Part shown: positions 11,753-23,960 of the stretch, piece by piece
Layout of the letters: each line of letters starts with the position of its first letter
Numbering within the stretch: position 1 is the stretch's first letter
Assembly: GCA_037126765.1 (NCBI GenBank)
Contig: JBBCBC010000033.1
Coordinates: 14,336,085-14,400,084 of the forward strand
Origin: Stenogyne calaminthoides
Taxonomy: Eukaryota > Streptophyta > Magnoliopsida > Lamiales > Lamiaceae
Length of the DNA stretch: 64,000 nt
Direction of reading: 5' to 3'
Notes under the pieces: generated by a model
Databases searched by the model: none
The model's input: only the letters and a program-made list of their open reading frames with translations
Told to the model about the DNA's origin: nothing
Program-made: the position numbers and the translations under genes

Positions 11753-13540
11753 ATTTTTGTGGATATATCCAAATCTGTTGATATTTTTGTGGAGCAAATC
11801 TCGAAAATATTGGGATTGAATATATTTTTAAAATTACTGGATATATTTTTGAGATTTTGTTTCAATTTAATTGATTTACCCAAAATTTGATTTACAGTAT
11901 CTTTTTACTGCATCTATTTTTTAAATTTTGCAGGTTTTTTTTTTACTTGAACAATGTGTATATTTTATTTTTTATATGAACAAATGCATTTTTATTATGA
12001 ACAATGCATTTTTATAGAAATTTATGCAATATATTGGAGTTGAATGCAATAATATCACGTTAGTGCATATATATTTTTGTCGCACAATGCATTTATTTGT
12101 GCTCCAATTATTTTTTATGGGACACAATGCATTTTCTAGCTACAATAAATCTAAAATTAATTTTTTTTTATTTTTTTATTATTATTTTATTTTATTGTTA
12201 TTAGATGCATTATTTATTATTATTATTAATTGTTTAGCACATAATCTAATTAAGAAAAAATCGAAAAATAATTTTCAGAAAAATTATTTCAATTAAAAAT
12301 AATTTTAATACATATTCAGATTTTAATACATATGAAGATATTCCACAAATTTGAATATTTGGTTCAAATAAAAAATTATGGGGGGAAAGGTGTTCTGAAA
12401 AGCAAAAAAACAGATTTGATGGGGTGATGAAATGCAATGTCAGTAAAAAGCAGATTTAAGGGCAATTTAGACATTCCTAGTTACACTTTGTACATGAAAG
12501 TAAGAAAAAAAGGTCATTGGGTTGGCTTGAATTGTAGTTATCAGTGACTCTCTAATTTATTTGCATGATCATTTTGTACAATAATCAGTAATTTTGTGTT
12601 GATTTTCATTTTCAATGCAATTGGCAACTCTGACAGGCCATAAACACAAGGTATTGTACCTTGCCATTCACCATAGGGGCAGGAATGTATAAGAGGAACA
12701 AATTGGTGCTTCTTTATTTCAATCATTTTTCATTAGTTGATATGATCGATTATTAACTGAAACATATCATCAAACGAAATAAGAACAGGAGGCAAAACAC
12801 TAAGGTCTTTGAATGTTTACCCTTCACCCAAGTCCTGGATGAGTACCTTAATATCATAATAGTGAAATTACCAATTTGTCTCATTTAAGCCCAACTTAAT
12901 TAACCAAATTATTTTACTAAAAAAAATTGATTCTCGGTTTGGAGATTCTGGTGGAACAAGCCCGGTGAAATTGTTCGATCTGTGTTAATAGTACAGGAGG
13001 ACTAAAGAAATTTTATTCTTTCTCAAGTTGCAATTTTGGCTTTTATAGTCCTTCATGCTTTAAACTTTTTTGCTTTAGTGTTCAACTATTATTTTACAAA
13101 TAATCTAGGTAAACATTATGCAAAGAAAGACTGGTACTAGAATTTGTTTGGAGATAAATTTTGACTTGGATCCGTGATAGCTTTAAATATGTAAAACCTG
13201 ATGAGTGTGCATAATGTATTTATAATAATGTGCAATTAAATAATTTTAGTCTGATCAGAAAGTTATTGTCACATCACATGTGATAAACTTTCCATATTAT
13301 GTATATTTAAATTTATCTAACATTAGCCCATATATGATTCTTCAACTTGTGTTTTAGCTTCCCAAATATTGGGACTGCGTTTAGCTTTCCAAATATTGCG
13401 AATGAAGGGTGTTGTCGTGACATCGGCTTAAGCAAAAATATACATTTCACTTCTACTTTCACACCATGTGAAATTATTTAATATGTCAATAGCAGAAGTT
13501 TAACTTGAAAATGAATTTAAGAGCATAAAATGAGGTTGAC

Positions 13541-13785
13541 AAAGTCTAGTATAAAAATTTTCATACATGAAAAAACTTTAATTTACAACCAAATTCTGTA
13601 ATTGGTGAATGTAAGACAAAATTGAATGGTTCATGGTTCACTCGGCCCAAGTGGTTCATGGTTCACCCGGCCCGAATAGGTCATAATTTAGGGTTCATTA
13701 TTTAGTGTTTATGGTGTAGATGGTTGATTTAGGACAATTCTATAGATTTTCATACATGAAAATTTTCACACTACACCTACTCAAT
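13541..13785. mobile_element. Candidate MITE with imperfect terminal inverted repeats
   Basis: A 28-bp stretch at about 13546-13575, centred on ttttcatacatgaaaa, recurs in inverted orientation at about 13745-13778, giving ends about 240 bp apart. The core is itself nearly palindromic, which weakens the inference, and no clear target duplication was found. Between the ends lies a 25-bp direct repeat at 13627-13676 (tggttcatggttcac plus a cggccc tail). Confidence 0.35.
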
Positions 13786-14200
13786 CAGGTTCACTTAGAA
13801 TTTTTTTTACCACTTCTTGCTGCTGACAACTTGTGTTGCACGTGCTATACAACTAAAAGTGACTTTGTGTTGAGAATCATTTTTTGACCCTTTTATCCCT
13901 AACATCTTTTATTTTGTTTAGTTTAGTCCTATAAGTATAATTTTAGGCGAGTTTCACACTATTATCTTGGTTTATTCATGTTCATCTCTGTCTACTCCCA
14001 TCTGTAACGGTGAAGATTGTAATAGAAGGTCTTTGTGTAATTTAGCATTTTTTTAATTTTTTACGTTCAAGATTCAACAACGGTGAAGCTAATCCTAAAT
14101 TTATGATGCTTAATAATGTCTTTATCAGATGCGCGGAAGCCCTTAAACATGTCAAATAAAACTCTCTGTCCTCCATATTTAAAACAACGAAATTTTGACT

Positions 14201-14230
14201 ACTCCCTCCGTTACTAAATAATTGTTATTT
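14201..14230 (+). repeat. Stowaway-like terminal sequence, single end
   Basis: ctccctccgttac resembles the terminal inverted repeat of Stowaway/Tc1-mariner MITEs. I found no matching inverted end nearby, so it is a relic or chance. Confidence 0.35.
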
Positions 14231-15259
14231 AGAAGAGGAAATTTGTTTCTATTTAAATGTTGTTTTAGATTTTTTTTTTCTCAATTTTTTTCTTCTTTTA
14301 CCTCTACCAATCCTACAAATTTTTCATATGGTAAGGCATGTGAGTTTCCTTTTATATTGTTTGGGTATGTCAATTTTATGTTTACATTAAAGACCTTAGC
14401 TTTCGATTTCCTAGTTAATCACATAATCCATTAGCAATCTTAACTATTCCCCCCTACAATTAACCGAAAAACATGTCAACTACTCTTGCAAATTTATCGA
14501 TAATGTGCAATGCACGTGCTAAAGACCTAATAATATCAAAGAACAGATAAATTCAACTTAGTATAAAATTAAATTATAACTGTAAGTACATACAATAAAA
14601 ATAGTTAATAAAATAACACAAGTTAAGTCTTATCATATAAATAAACTATTTAAGAAAAAAAAATCCACGTCTAATCACATACACTCCCATTTTTAATAGA
14701 CATATTACAATAATATAATTATAGCAGTTTTTTCACATTCAATCTCACCCTCATTTTCCACAACTATTCATTCAAAAAAAAAATCATCAAAATGAAAAAT
14801 GAAAAAAAAAATTACATCTAAGAACGCCGTTACAGTTTAGGTTTCATGTACAGGATATACTAACGTGATTTTTGGGTTTTACCAAATTTATTTATATTTA
14901 TTGGTTATTTGAATTTAAAACAGTTATGTATCTTTATTTATTAGTTTGAGATGTTCTATTATATGATAGTTAATAATTATTATTATTTAATTGCAAAAAA
15001 AATAAATTGAGTTTGAGTTTTACTTTTAGAGTTGGACTCTTGTGAAATATTGCACCATAGTATTATGTGCAATACATCATAATTAAGATAATTTTTTAAA
15101 AAATTTGCGGGTTTGGTCGGCGCGGGTCTGCGCGGATCTGGACGGACGGATAAATATTTATAGAAGGATATGTTTATCACATATGTATTGTAGCCTAGTC
15201 GTTCGGGTTCGTTGTTAAGATATTTGATCGCATGTTTAATTCTTATTGAGCACATAATT

Positions 15260-15760
15260 TTAAATTTTACTTTTTGTCAAGTGTTTATGTGTTACTACAT
15301 CTATGTATAAGTGTTACTACATTGTTATATTGAAATAACTTCATATCTTACGTAACACGTATTAAAACATTACGTAACACATAAATATTCTTGTTTTAAC
15401 GTAACGAATAAATATTCGTAAGGTAACACATTGTTGTTCATATGATAACAAATGATTATTCACATAGCATTAGGACATGCAGTGTTACATATTACTAAAA
15501 AAACAAGTGTTACTATATGAACAAAAAATTGTTACCCTATGAAGAAAAATGTGTTACCACATGAACAAAATCAGTATAAGCGCGAAAAGAAATCCGAAGT
15601 CTAAAATTATTGATTTAAAGAACAATTTGATGTGTTACTACATGAACAAAATAGTGTTACCATATGAACAAAAGAGTGTTACTATATGAGCAAAAACCAG
15701 TACCAGCATGGGAAAAAACCTCAGTTCAAAATTACAGATTTAAAGAACAACGTGAGAAGA
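15260..15760. repeat. Cluster of 'gtgttac(t/c)acatgaacaaaa' repeats
   Basis: At least seven copies of a motif built on gtgttac plus (acat/atat)ga(a/g)caaaa occur in about 500 bp, some inverted (gtaacac). A larger unit of about 80 bp is duplicated at about 15549-15632 and 15677-15757; each copy ends with gatttaaagaacaa. Probably part of an unclassified transposon. No coding potential is seen. Confidence 0.6.
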
Positions 15761-16331
15761 GTGTAGAAGGATCTATATATTTGAGAGGATAAGAAAACTG
15801 AAGAAAGCGAGAAGAATGTGGAAGAGAAAAAAGAAAAAGAATAACAAGAGAAAAGAAGGAAAATCTGAAGACGCAGTTGTTGAACGCGACACAAGGAAGA
15901 AGAAAGCCCTACCCGACCTGCACGCGTTGCAGATCCGCGAAAAAATAAAAAAACTCAATTAACTTGTAATTGCACATATGACTTATATGCGATATTGCAT
16001 ACAAGTTTTTGCGTTACTTTTATGGGGTCGGTGAATTCCAAGTTTCGTCTTAAAAAAATAGTACGGTTGACGAAATAACCTCGCATAAGGATTCAACTTT
16101 AAATAACTTAAGAATACATCATCATGTACCAATAATTATAAGCAAACATATTTTTACAATTATATAAATAAATGAATTTCAGACTTGTTGTAATATAAAT
16201 TAATGTGATGACTTGGAGGTATGAATTTGAAAGAATGTGGACGTAGTGAAATAAATATTGTTTGACGCTGATGTTTTGATTCCTTATTTTACTGACACAA
16301 TAAATGATGAAATGAAGTGTTATGATTTAAT

Positions 16332-16593
16332 TGATGCGAGATCTTCTATGCTTAAAGGGTGAGATTATGTTTCAAGACCATAGGATTAATCCTAGAAATA
16401 CAATATTATATTCAATATTCAAAGGTGTCTTATAACCTATTTATACTAATAAAAGATGAAACCCTAATTTTCTCCCAAAGAATGGGATCAATGTAATAAC
16501 AAAAATAAATCAACGACATTAATTAGGATAATTATTAAAAGAAATACGTAATATATTTGAAAATGTGAAGAGGTGATAAATCATTATGTATCA
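16332..16593 (-). repeat. 3' LTR of E
   Basis: A 262-bp LTR bounded by TGATG and CATCA-type ends. On the minus strand it is preceded by a purine-rich tract (16594-16611, GAAGAGTGAAAGGA core). It contains the TATAAATAG-like promoter motif also present in the other copy. Confidence 0.75.
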
Positions 16594-17288
16594 TCCTTTC
16601 ACTCTTCGGTGAGATTCATCCTCAAATCTAGATAAATCATTCAAGAAAAAATAGTGAGCGGACGAGCCAAAATATCCTAGGAGGAATCTTAAATGAATCA
16701 TTCTAGAGAAAAGTGTGCCGACGATTCGGAATATCCTTGAACTCGCGAAACTAAGGCGTAATAATTTTTAAAAAATCACCTGCGGGAATATTCTTGTACT
16801 CGTGAAAGCAAAGTGGAATAATCTTCGAAAATATTATTGCGACATCATCACGATGTTCTTCATAAGTAGGAAGAAACACGAAATCAATGGTGGGCTGCTC
16901 GTCCTCATAAATAGGTGGCCCATCATAATTGAAAATTTTAAAATAAGCATCCACCTCAAATTCTTCCGGAAAAATTGCAGGCCCAACCTTACTAATATGA
17001 TCGAGCTCACCTTCAGCAAGCCCAATTCCAAAAATTAAATTCGTACAAGGAGGCCAAAAGAATATCTTTGTTAACCAGCAACAACCCAAACTTAAAGGAA
17101 TTAGTTGGTCCAATTATGTTACCAATTGTTGTGTGAAGCCGGTGTGACCTGCTTAGGGCAACAACAAGAGAAGCGCCAGCATTGGAGCTCAGCGTCGCTA
17201 CATCAGTATGCAGGGCGGCGCACACGGTACGGGCAAGAGAGAGAAGGTGGTTGTGGCAATTGATGTGGTTGTGTGCGGCTCGCTGTTG
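16594..17288 (-). pseudogene. 3' internal region of E with a 120-codon acidic ORF
   Basis: On the minus strand an open frame at 17113-16751 encodes an acidic protein fragment with Tyr-Asp-Gly-Pro-Pro-Ile-Tyr and Thr-Tyr-Glu-Glu-His stretches. I do not recognise a catalytic domain; similar acidic linkers occur in Ty3/gypsy polyproteins. Downstream, about 16594-16660 encodes a DLR-containing tail with one stop, like the C-terminus of Reina/CRM-type polyproteins. D is inserted immediately upstream, so the frame cannot be followed to E's 5' part without crossing D. Confidence 0.45.
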
Positions 17289-17293
17289 CAGGC

Positions 17294-18335
17294 TGTTAGA
17301 AATAATCAATCTGATACTGCACTGTTTTACGAAACAAACAAAATATAAACACAGAAAATGAAACGAACCGAGTCAACGGCGCACCCTTTTCCCCGCAAGA
17401 CAAAATACGCCCTCGATAGTGCTCACAGGATCGTGCGTAATTGCCCCAAAAGGTAAAACGATTCACAGTATTAAATCAGTAGCACCACTGAAATAATACT
17501 CTCGTCGAACGTATTTTGGAGTATGAGCAGAAAGAGGGAAGAAAGTATGTACGCAGAATTGCGGGAGTCGATTTTCGTAGGTTTGGAAAAGTGACTGAAA
17601 GAATTTCTGAGAGGTCACTATATATAGACGGAACCAACTCCGGGAGGTTGAGAAAAAAGAGGGAAGCCCACGAACTTCGTGGTCAGTTATGACCCACGAT
17701 TCTAGTGGGGCGGTTTTGACCGCATGAGACGTCCAGGTTCGACGAACCTCTAATTCGAATTAAAAAATTCAAATCCTGGATAAGCTTGAATCCGCGCACG
17801 GATAAGTCTTGACTCCTGGGCCGACCCAATTCCGGATGGGTCACCCAATTAATTTAGTCAAAAATAAATGGCTCAATTTAAGATTTTGGGTATCTAGAAA
17901 GATAGATGGGCCCCAAAGCCCAATTGCCAAGAACCAAGAACCACGGGCCCGGGCCTTGGCGATGCAAGGCGCGCACGCGCGTGTGTGGTTCATGGTTAGG
18001 GTCCCCATGCACCATTTTGGAGAACATGACTACAAGCTTGTATTTATACTAGGAAACTTTCCTTTAAGTTTCCAATGTGGGATGAGTGGGAAGACTACAC
18101 ATGGTCAACACTCACCCATTAATTACTCTCTCACTAGAGCATTAATGTCTCATCTTCTTTAATTAATTTCTCACTCACCAAAATTCGGTTTTGAGATATT
18201 AAAAATACCACAATCATCTACTCCGCGAGTAGATCGATCTCGTCACGTTGAATTTACAAAAATCAACGTTTTACTTCCTCAATTAATTTGGTCAAACATG
18301 AGTGCTAAAACACTTTCAAAACCAAATTTCCAACA
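17294..18335 (-). repeat. 3' LTR of D
   Basis: A 1,042-bp LTR; on the plus strand it starts TGTTAGAAAT and ends CCAACA. The minus-strand polypurine tract (GTGGGGGAT) abuts it at 18336-18347. A TATATATA promoter motif lies at 17619-17626 on the minus strand; the 5' copy has a substitution there. Confidence 0.92.
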
Positions 18336-18809
18336 ATCCCCCACATGAGTGAAAATTGCATCTATACGGATTTAGGAGCATCTTCCAGCTCAATTGAGAC
18401 TTTGTTGCTTCAGGAAAAGTAGTTTGTGGCTTTGAACTTTCCTTAGCCCAGCACTGTCGGGTACACTGTGGTTTAGTGGACATAATGCATTGAACTAATC
18501 CGCCTTAGTGTATACCTTACAGGCAGTGTAGACACAAGTCAGTCTCGACTCCGATTCGTTCTCATAGTTTTGTCAGTTTTGGCCATGGACGCCCTTTTGT
18601 GCTTCATAAATATTTGGTCGAAGCGTCCCTCACTTCTCATTTCCATAGGTGATCTCCTCTCGAGTATCTCGTCATACTCAGTCCCATCTGGACCTTTAGG
18701 AATCATTAAAAGTCAAAGACTTAACCTTTACCACATTTTACAGGTTCTCAACACTTGACTCAGTGCTGTCAGGAATGGTCATGATTTTCAAGTGTTGTGC
18801 ATCTCACAT

Positions 18810-20043
18810 TCACAGCTTAGTTTTCCCTTTTGAACTAAGTTCTTGGGATCTCCAGTCATCATGGTTGGGTTTCCACTGTTTCAGTTTTTTCTTTGTGGAT
18901 TTCAGACCCATTCCCTCTATCAGCTTATTCATTTGATCTCGGCATATGCTCTTGGTGAGTGGATCCACTATGTTATCCTTTGACCTTACATAGTCAATGG
19001 TTATAACCCCAGTTGAGATCAAATGTCTAACAGAGTTATGTCGACGACGGATATGTCTCGACTTTCCGTTATACATACTATTCGAAGCTCTACCTATAGC
19101 AGCTTGACAGTCACAATGTACCATTACCGACGGTACAGGTTTGTTCCAACAAGGAATGTCTTCCAGAAAATTACGAAGTCATTCTGCTTCTTCACCAGCT
19201 TGATCTAAAGCAATGAATTCTGATTCCATTGTGGAACGGGCAATACACGTCTGTTTTGTGGATTTCCACGATACTATAGCTCCTCCAATAGTGAATATAT
19301 ATCCACTAGTGGAAAATGAGTCTTTTGTATCCGATATCCAATTAGCATCGTTATACCCTTCAAGTACAGCTGGATACTTCGTGTAATGTAGCCCAAGGTC
19401 AAGGGTGTACTTTAAGTACCTTAGAACCCTTTTAAGAGCTTTCCAATGTTCGTGACTTGGATTTCTCGTGTACCTGCTCAGCTTGTTTACTGCGCACGCA
19501 AGATCTGGTCGTGTGCAATTCATAATATACATCACGCTCCCAATGATCTTTGTATATTCCAACTGAGCCACAGGTTCTCATCTGTTCTTCTTCAGATGAA
19601 CATTGTGTTCTAGAGGTGTTTTAGCAGGTGGATCATCAAATGCATTGAATTTCTTCAACACTCTCTCAACGTAATGAGATTGTGTTAGGGAGATTCCATT
19701 TGATGTTCTCTCAATTTTGATTCCTAGAATCACATCTGCTAATCCCATGTCTTTCATGTCAAAGTTTCGATTTAGCATGTTTTTCGTATTAACTATGGTA
19801 TTGTGATTGTTACCCATGAGTAACAAAGCCATTTGGTGTTTCTTTCACATAAACACATTTATCACATTCGTTAATTCGAAATCCATTTGACAACAGGATG
19901 TTATCAAACTTCAAGTACCACTGCTTAGGAGCTTGTTTAAGTCCATACAGTGATCGAACGAGTTTACACACCTTTTTCTCATTTCCAGGTGTAATGTATG
20001 TTGGGATTATACTAGAAAGTATGCTTTTACTTTGTATAATCAA
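18810..20043 (-). pseudogene. D pol: C-terminal RT and RNase H, broken
   Basis: This continues the D pol frame from the other side of C. On the minus strand it begins with the Leu-Tyr-Gly-Leu-Lys-Gln-Ala-Pro motif of RT and reaches the point where the catalytic Tyr-Val-Asp-Asp should be. There, at about 19815-19830, a short deletion has removed the motif and shifted the frame. After it, one frame runs to 18810 with two TGA codons (about 19578 and 19179). It encodes the RT thumb and an RNase H domain (DANW, the STMESEF block, and Asp-Cys-Gln in place of the usual Asp-Asn). The end of pol is about 460 bp before the polypurine tract. C's 5' LTR overlaps the first 45 bp. Confidence 0.88.
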
Positions 20044-21835
20044 AACTGAATTTCGGACTTATTTACTGAAATAAATTGTTTATCACTGATGCTTTAAATA
20101 TCATTGAATGTTATATATATTTACTACATAACTGTTCAATAAATAGTACGTGTTACATTGTAGTTAATTTAGTGATACCAGATCACAGAAGATTAAATTA
20201 ACAGTCCCTTGTAACTAAAAGTACGCCATTCACGACCTAGATGGAAATGAACAATCCATCGTTAAAGGTTGAAGTGTAAGGCTCGGATTGGTTTGTCTTG
20301 ACCAAGAGATTACACAAGTGCATGACTGATGCACTGAATAGGACCTACAGGAGGACAAATTCTTCATAACTGAACACTGAAGAATAAGACCTCAGTGGTT
20401 CGTTATTTCTTAATCTTCGTTCCTAAAATAGGATCACGTGTGGTTGGTAACTATTGCCTTGACTTATCATGGGTAGAGAATCAACGAGATTCAATACTTT
20501 TTATCTTGGGCAATATTATTGGTCACATGTGATCGCTAAGATTTAATACGGAGAATCGTGTGCAAGTACACTTGTTTGATTTGCCCCCTTGGGAGGTTCA
20601 TAAGCTTTATCATACCAAATCTTGCAAGTGGAATTAGTTTTCGGTGTGGATATAATGTTGAACCGTTCCTTGACCAAGGACAAAAGATATTAATTAATGA
20701 AAAGCTATTTCAGTGGCTTGAATTAATTAATGGGTTAGATAATCTTAAACACGGGAAATAATAACTGGGAGCCATATTGACTGTAATATGGGTTAAGATG
20801 GATAGTGCAATATTAATTATGTAGTGAGATTAATTAATATTTATGGGCTTGAATAATATTGTGGCTCAATATTGATAATTCAAGATCCATTGGAAGGTTC
20901 AATCTTAATTCTCCTAAAGGCCCCCTAAGTAGCCCAACATATAGTCCAATAACTGAAAAATGTGTTTAAAATAAAATAAATATTGTTGCTTATTTTTTCC
21001 ATTATTTTCGAAATTTATGGATAAAAAGGGGAGAAAGATTTTCTTTGAATTTTGTTATGGAATGAAGATATGTATTCTTGGAATACAAGATTATCTCATT
21101 AAATTCAAGAAATCTCCCACTTGGTTATTCATGAAGAAAATTTCGAAAATTTTGAAATATAAAGGGAAAGAAAGATTTTCTTGATTTTCTTGAAAAGATA
21201 TTATGGAAGATATGTATTTCTTGAAATACAAGAATATCTCATAAATTCAAGAAGATCCAAATCTTGGATTCTTGCCTATAATTTCGAAAATATCCCATAA
21301 CAAAGAGTAGGTGGGATTTTGTGGAATATTATAATTATGGAAAAAAGAATATAGGAGATATATTAAAGATTTCTTGGAGATCAAGAAAAGATTTTCCCAC
21401 ATTATTTTTTGCCCAAAATTTTCGACCACCTATGCTCTATAAATAGGGGATGACTCTTTTCATTCCCAAGTACAATTCCATGTGCTGGAAAAATTAGTAA
21501 ATCCACAAATGTGGTGCAACATAATTTATTTTCCTTTTGTTAATTGTTCGCATGTGTCCTACCACCGGATAGTCGAGCAAGGATTAAGGGAATACTTGGG
21601 AAGTTCTTTTGGTGAGTCTAATCAACCAAGTCATTGTCATCCCAAGAGGTATGTTCACTTAAACTCGTAGAATTCCGCATGCGTAGGATTTACGTGAATT
21701 AATTATATGCATGATTTGTTGTTGGATTATTTTTTGAATTAATATAAGATTAATTCATGCTAGTAATAATTATAAGAATTAAATTTGTATTTAAATATTC
21801 ACCCCGAATAGATCTGTGCAACTTATTCCCCAACA
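19999..21835 (+). repeat. 5' LTR of C
   Basis: A 1,837-bp LTR from TGTTGGGATT to CCCCAACA. A TATAAATA box is at 21438-21445, giving a transcription start some 30 bp further on. U3 holds a repeated element around 'gaagatatgtattctt', so parts at about 21061 and 21205 resemble each other. Confidence 0.94.
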
Positions 21836-21837
21836 AC

Positions 21838-21850
21838 TGGTATCAGAGCC
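21838..21850 (+). promoter_or_regulatory. Primer binding site of C, Met-tRNA type
   Basis: TGGTATCAGAGCC lies two bases after the LTR and is the standard copia primer site. Confidence 0.92.
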
Positions 21851-22179
21851 ACGATTTCGGGCTCTAATTTTTTAAAATTATAATTTAATTCGTTGTCATT
21901 AAATTTGAAATTGGATAGTAGAATTGCTAGATCTTTTTTGCAGGTATCCAATTGTCATGGAATTTAATGTGTTTATTTATGCATGCATATAAATTGTGGT
22001 TTTTTAATTCGATTCGTTCGGATTCGTTTTACCTCGTGAGAAAATCCACTAGTAGATTATGATTTATTTGATTTGATCAATGTAATAGACTAGTCTAGAT
22101 CTAGGTTTATTTATTTTTGTAAATAAATTGTAACCGGATCGGAAATGGAGGCGGAGACGAAGAATTAAAGGATAAAATC

Positions 22180-22590
22180 CAGAACCGGGCGTAGGTGGCG
22201 TGTGTTGCGCGAAACGTACAGTGAGGTACGCGCGCGCAACGCGGACGCAACGCAAGACGGGCACAGGCTCGACCGAGGGCCGAGCGCGGATCAGGCCGCG
22301 ATGATGCAATGGCGGGCGCTAAGGCGACGTGGGCGCCGCGGCGGAGCGGACTGGCGGATGGAAACGAAGCGCGCGCGGGCATGACAGCGCAGGGGGACGC
22401 TGTGGCCGCTGAATTTCTCGGTCCATGCCAGAAACCTTGAGGCAATAGCAGCGCCGCAGCGGCCGAGCCTCGCCGTCAGGCCGCCAGGCTGACGCGGCGG
22501 CGTCGCCGGCGCCGCAGAGGCGGATGCGGGCGAGCAAAGCTGCTGAAGGCCAAGCGGCGGCTGAGCGTGCCATGCCCGCATGGCAATAAG
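22180..22590 (+). other. GC-rich island in the leader of C
   Basis: About 410 bp with very high G+C and many CG dinucleotides (GCGCGC, GCCGCGGCG-type runs) inside otherwise AT-rich DNA, between the primer site and gag. Several frames are open on both strands, which high GC alone would produce, and none gives a recognisable protein. It could be a structured leader or packaging region, or captured foreign sequence. Confidence 0.6.
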
Positions 22591-22599
22591 GTAAAGCGA

Positions 22600-23960
22600 G
22601 AGTTGCCCAATGAAAATCTCACCGTAAAAAATTATTAAGTATGTTTAAATAATTAATTGGACAATTTTATTTCTGGATAATAAAATTGAATTAATTTTGA
22701 CCTCCATGATTTATTTATTTGTGAATTCTTTTGGAGAAATTCCCCCCACGGGACGGTCAAAATTTAGCTTTCACATGAATGAATTCCAAATGGATGATTG
22801 TGGATTATTACTAGTGGCGATTTATGACCCTCCCCACGAGGCTCGTTCAAAGAGAAATAATAATCTCAGATTTAATCATGGTTATTACTTAGGTATAAAA
22901 TTGATATGCATATACTTCCCCGAAGTCCCCGTCAATTTTATATTGGTCAAGGGAGCCAACTATTAATCTAGATATTAAAGGTTTGTAAATTTCTTGTTTG
23001 TAACTTTTTGAATGTGTTTAAATAATGATCCACCCCACTTGGCTTATTTAAACTGTTTTGAGATGTTGGCTGATGCATGTTCATATTTTTTTGAGATTTT
23101 AATATGAAACATGTGATCGAACCTTGTGATATACTTGTGCTTATGCATATAGTTATTTTTTTCAGTTCAGCATGTCGTAACCTTTTAATCCACTGTTAAT
23201 ATACTTAAAGTCAATACAATATGTATGGAAACTATATTTGGAAATGAAAAATTATAATTGTCCTAATTGCACAAAAGCACAAGTGGATTCTTGACACATC
23301 AAAATCAGATGAGCCAACTGACGAGTCAAAAATGCGGGAGATGTCATCGCTAAAAATGGTGGAGGGCAAACCAGTAAGGGATTACGTCCTCAAAATAGAT
23401 GGCCCATCTGAACAAACTTGAGGTTCTGAAAAGGTGTTATAATCTGAGACTCGGATGAATTTGGTATTTCACTCTCTAAAAAAGTTTATGAGCATTTTTT
23501 GCCTCGCTAGGCGATTTGTTGCAAGCTTTGGTCTCGACAGAGATATTGATGGGGCACCAAAACTCAAGCTTTAACGGCAAGTGGTAAGTCTTCATTTTCT
23601 AGGCCAAGGGAAGGCAAGAAAAAGAAGAGGACCAAAAGCCATAAGCAATAAAACTCAACTGTTGCCAAGGGCAATGGTAAGATGAGGAATGCTTGTAGTG
23701 TCAAGAAAATCCAAAGAGGAAGTGCTTAAGCTGCGGTAAAAGAGGACAATTGAGGTTTGCCTGTTCCAACCCCAAAAGGTACGGAAAGAAAGGTAATTCT
23801 CACGCACTAGTTGTTGAAACTTGTTTAGCGGCGTATACTTCTCATTCGTGGGTGGTTGATACGAGATCCACTAATCATGTTTGCTTCACGGGTTCAAACT
23901 GATCCGGCAACTTAGTAGGAGTGAGATCCTCATCACACTGGGCGATGTTACGAAAGTAGC
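22600..23960 (+). pseudogene. C leader, gag and start of protease, heavily decayed
   Basis: The stretch from about 22690 to 23000 looks like conserved copia leader rather than gene. Gag-like coding is visible only in pieces from about 23270. At about 23710-23770 the zinc knuckle is recognisable as Cys-x2-Cys...Cys, but its His codon reads Gln. The protease site follows at about 23850 as a Trp-Val-Val-Asp-Thr block in which the Gly of Asp-Thr-Gly is Arg, so it would be inactive. A2 is inserted about 100 bp later. Stops are frequent in every frame. Confidence 0.65.

Larger units (their letters stand above)
8676..16331. other. AT-rich intergenic sequence with old repeat debris
   Basis: No gene with supportable structure was found in this 7.7 kb. 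It is rich in A/T runs and short repeats. A segment at 11150-11560 changes in character: a pyrimidine-rich run, an A13 run, then a GC-rich stretch with GGCGG repeats. The open frame there on the minus strand (11158-11454) looks compositional. Short exon-like open stretches occur at 10186-10332 (plus) and 12541-12726 (minus), without recognisable domains. Separate repeats are listed individually. Confidence 0.6.

Noticed and set aside
22107..22581. Overlapping long ORFs on both strands in the GC-rich island, as a possible transferred bacterial gene
   Set aside because: High GC removes stops in several frames at once; the translations are Ala/Arg/Pro-rich without any domain, and the island lies in the leader of C.
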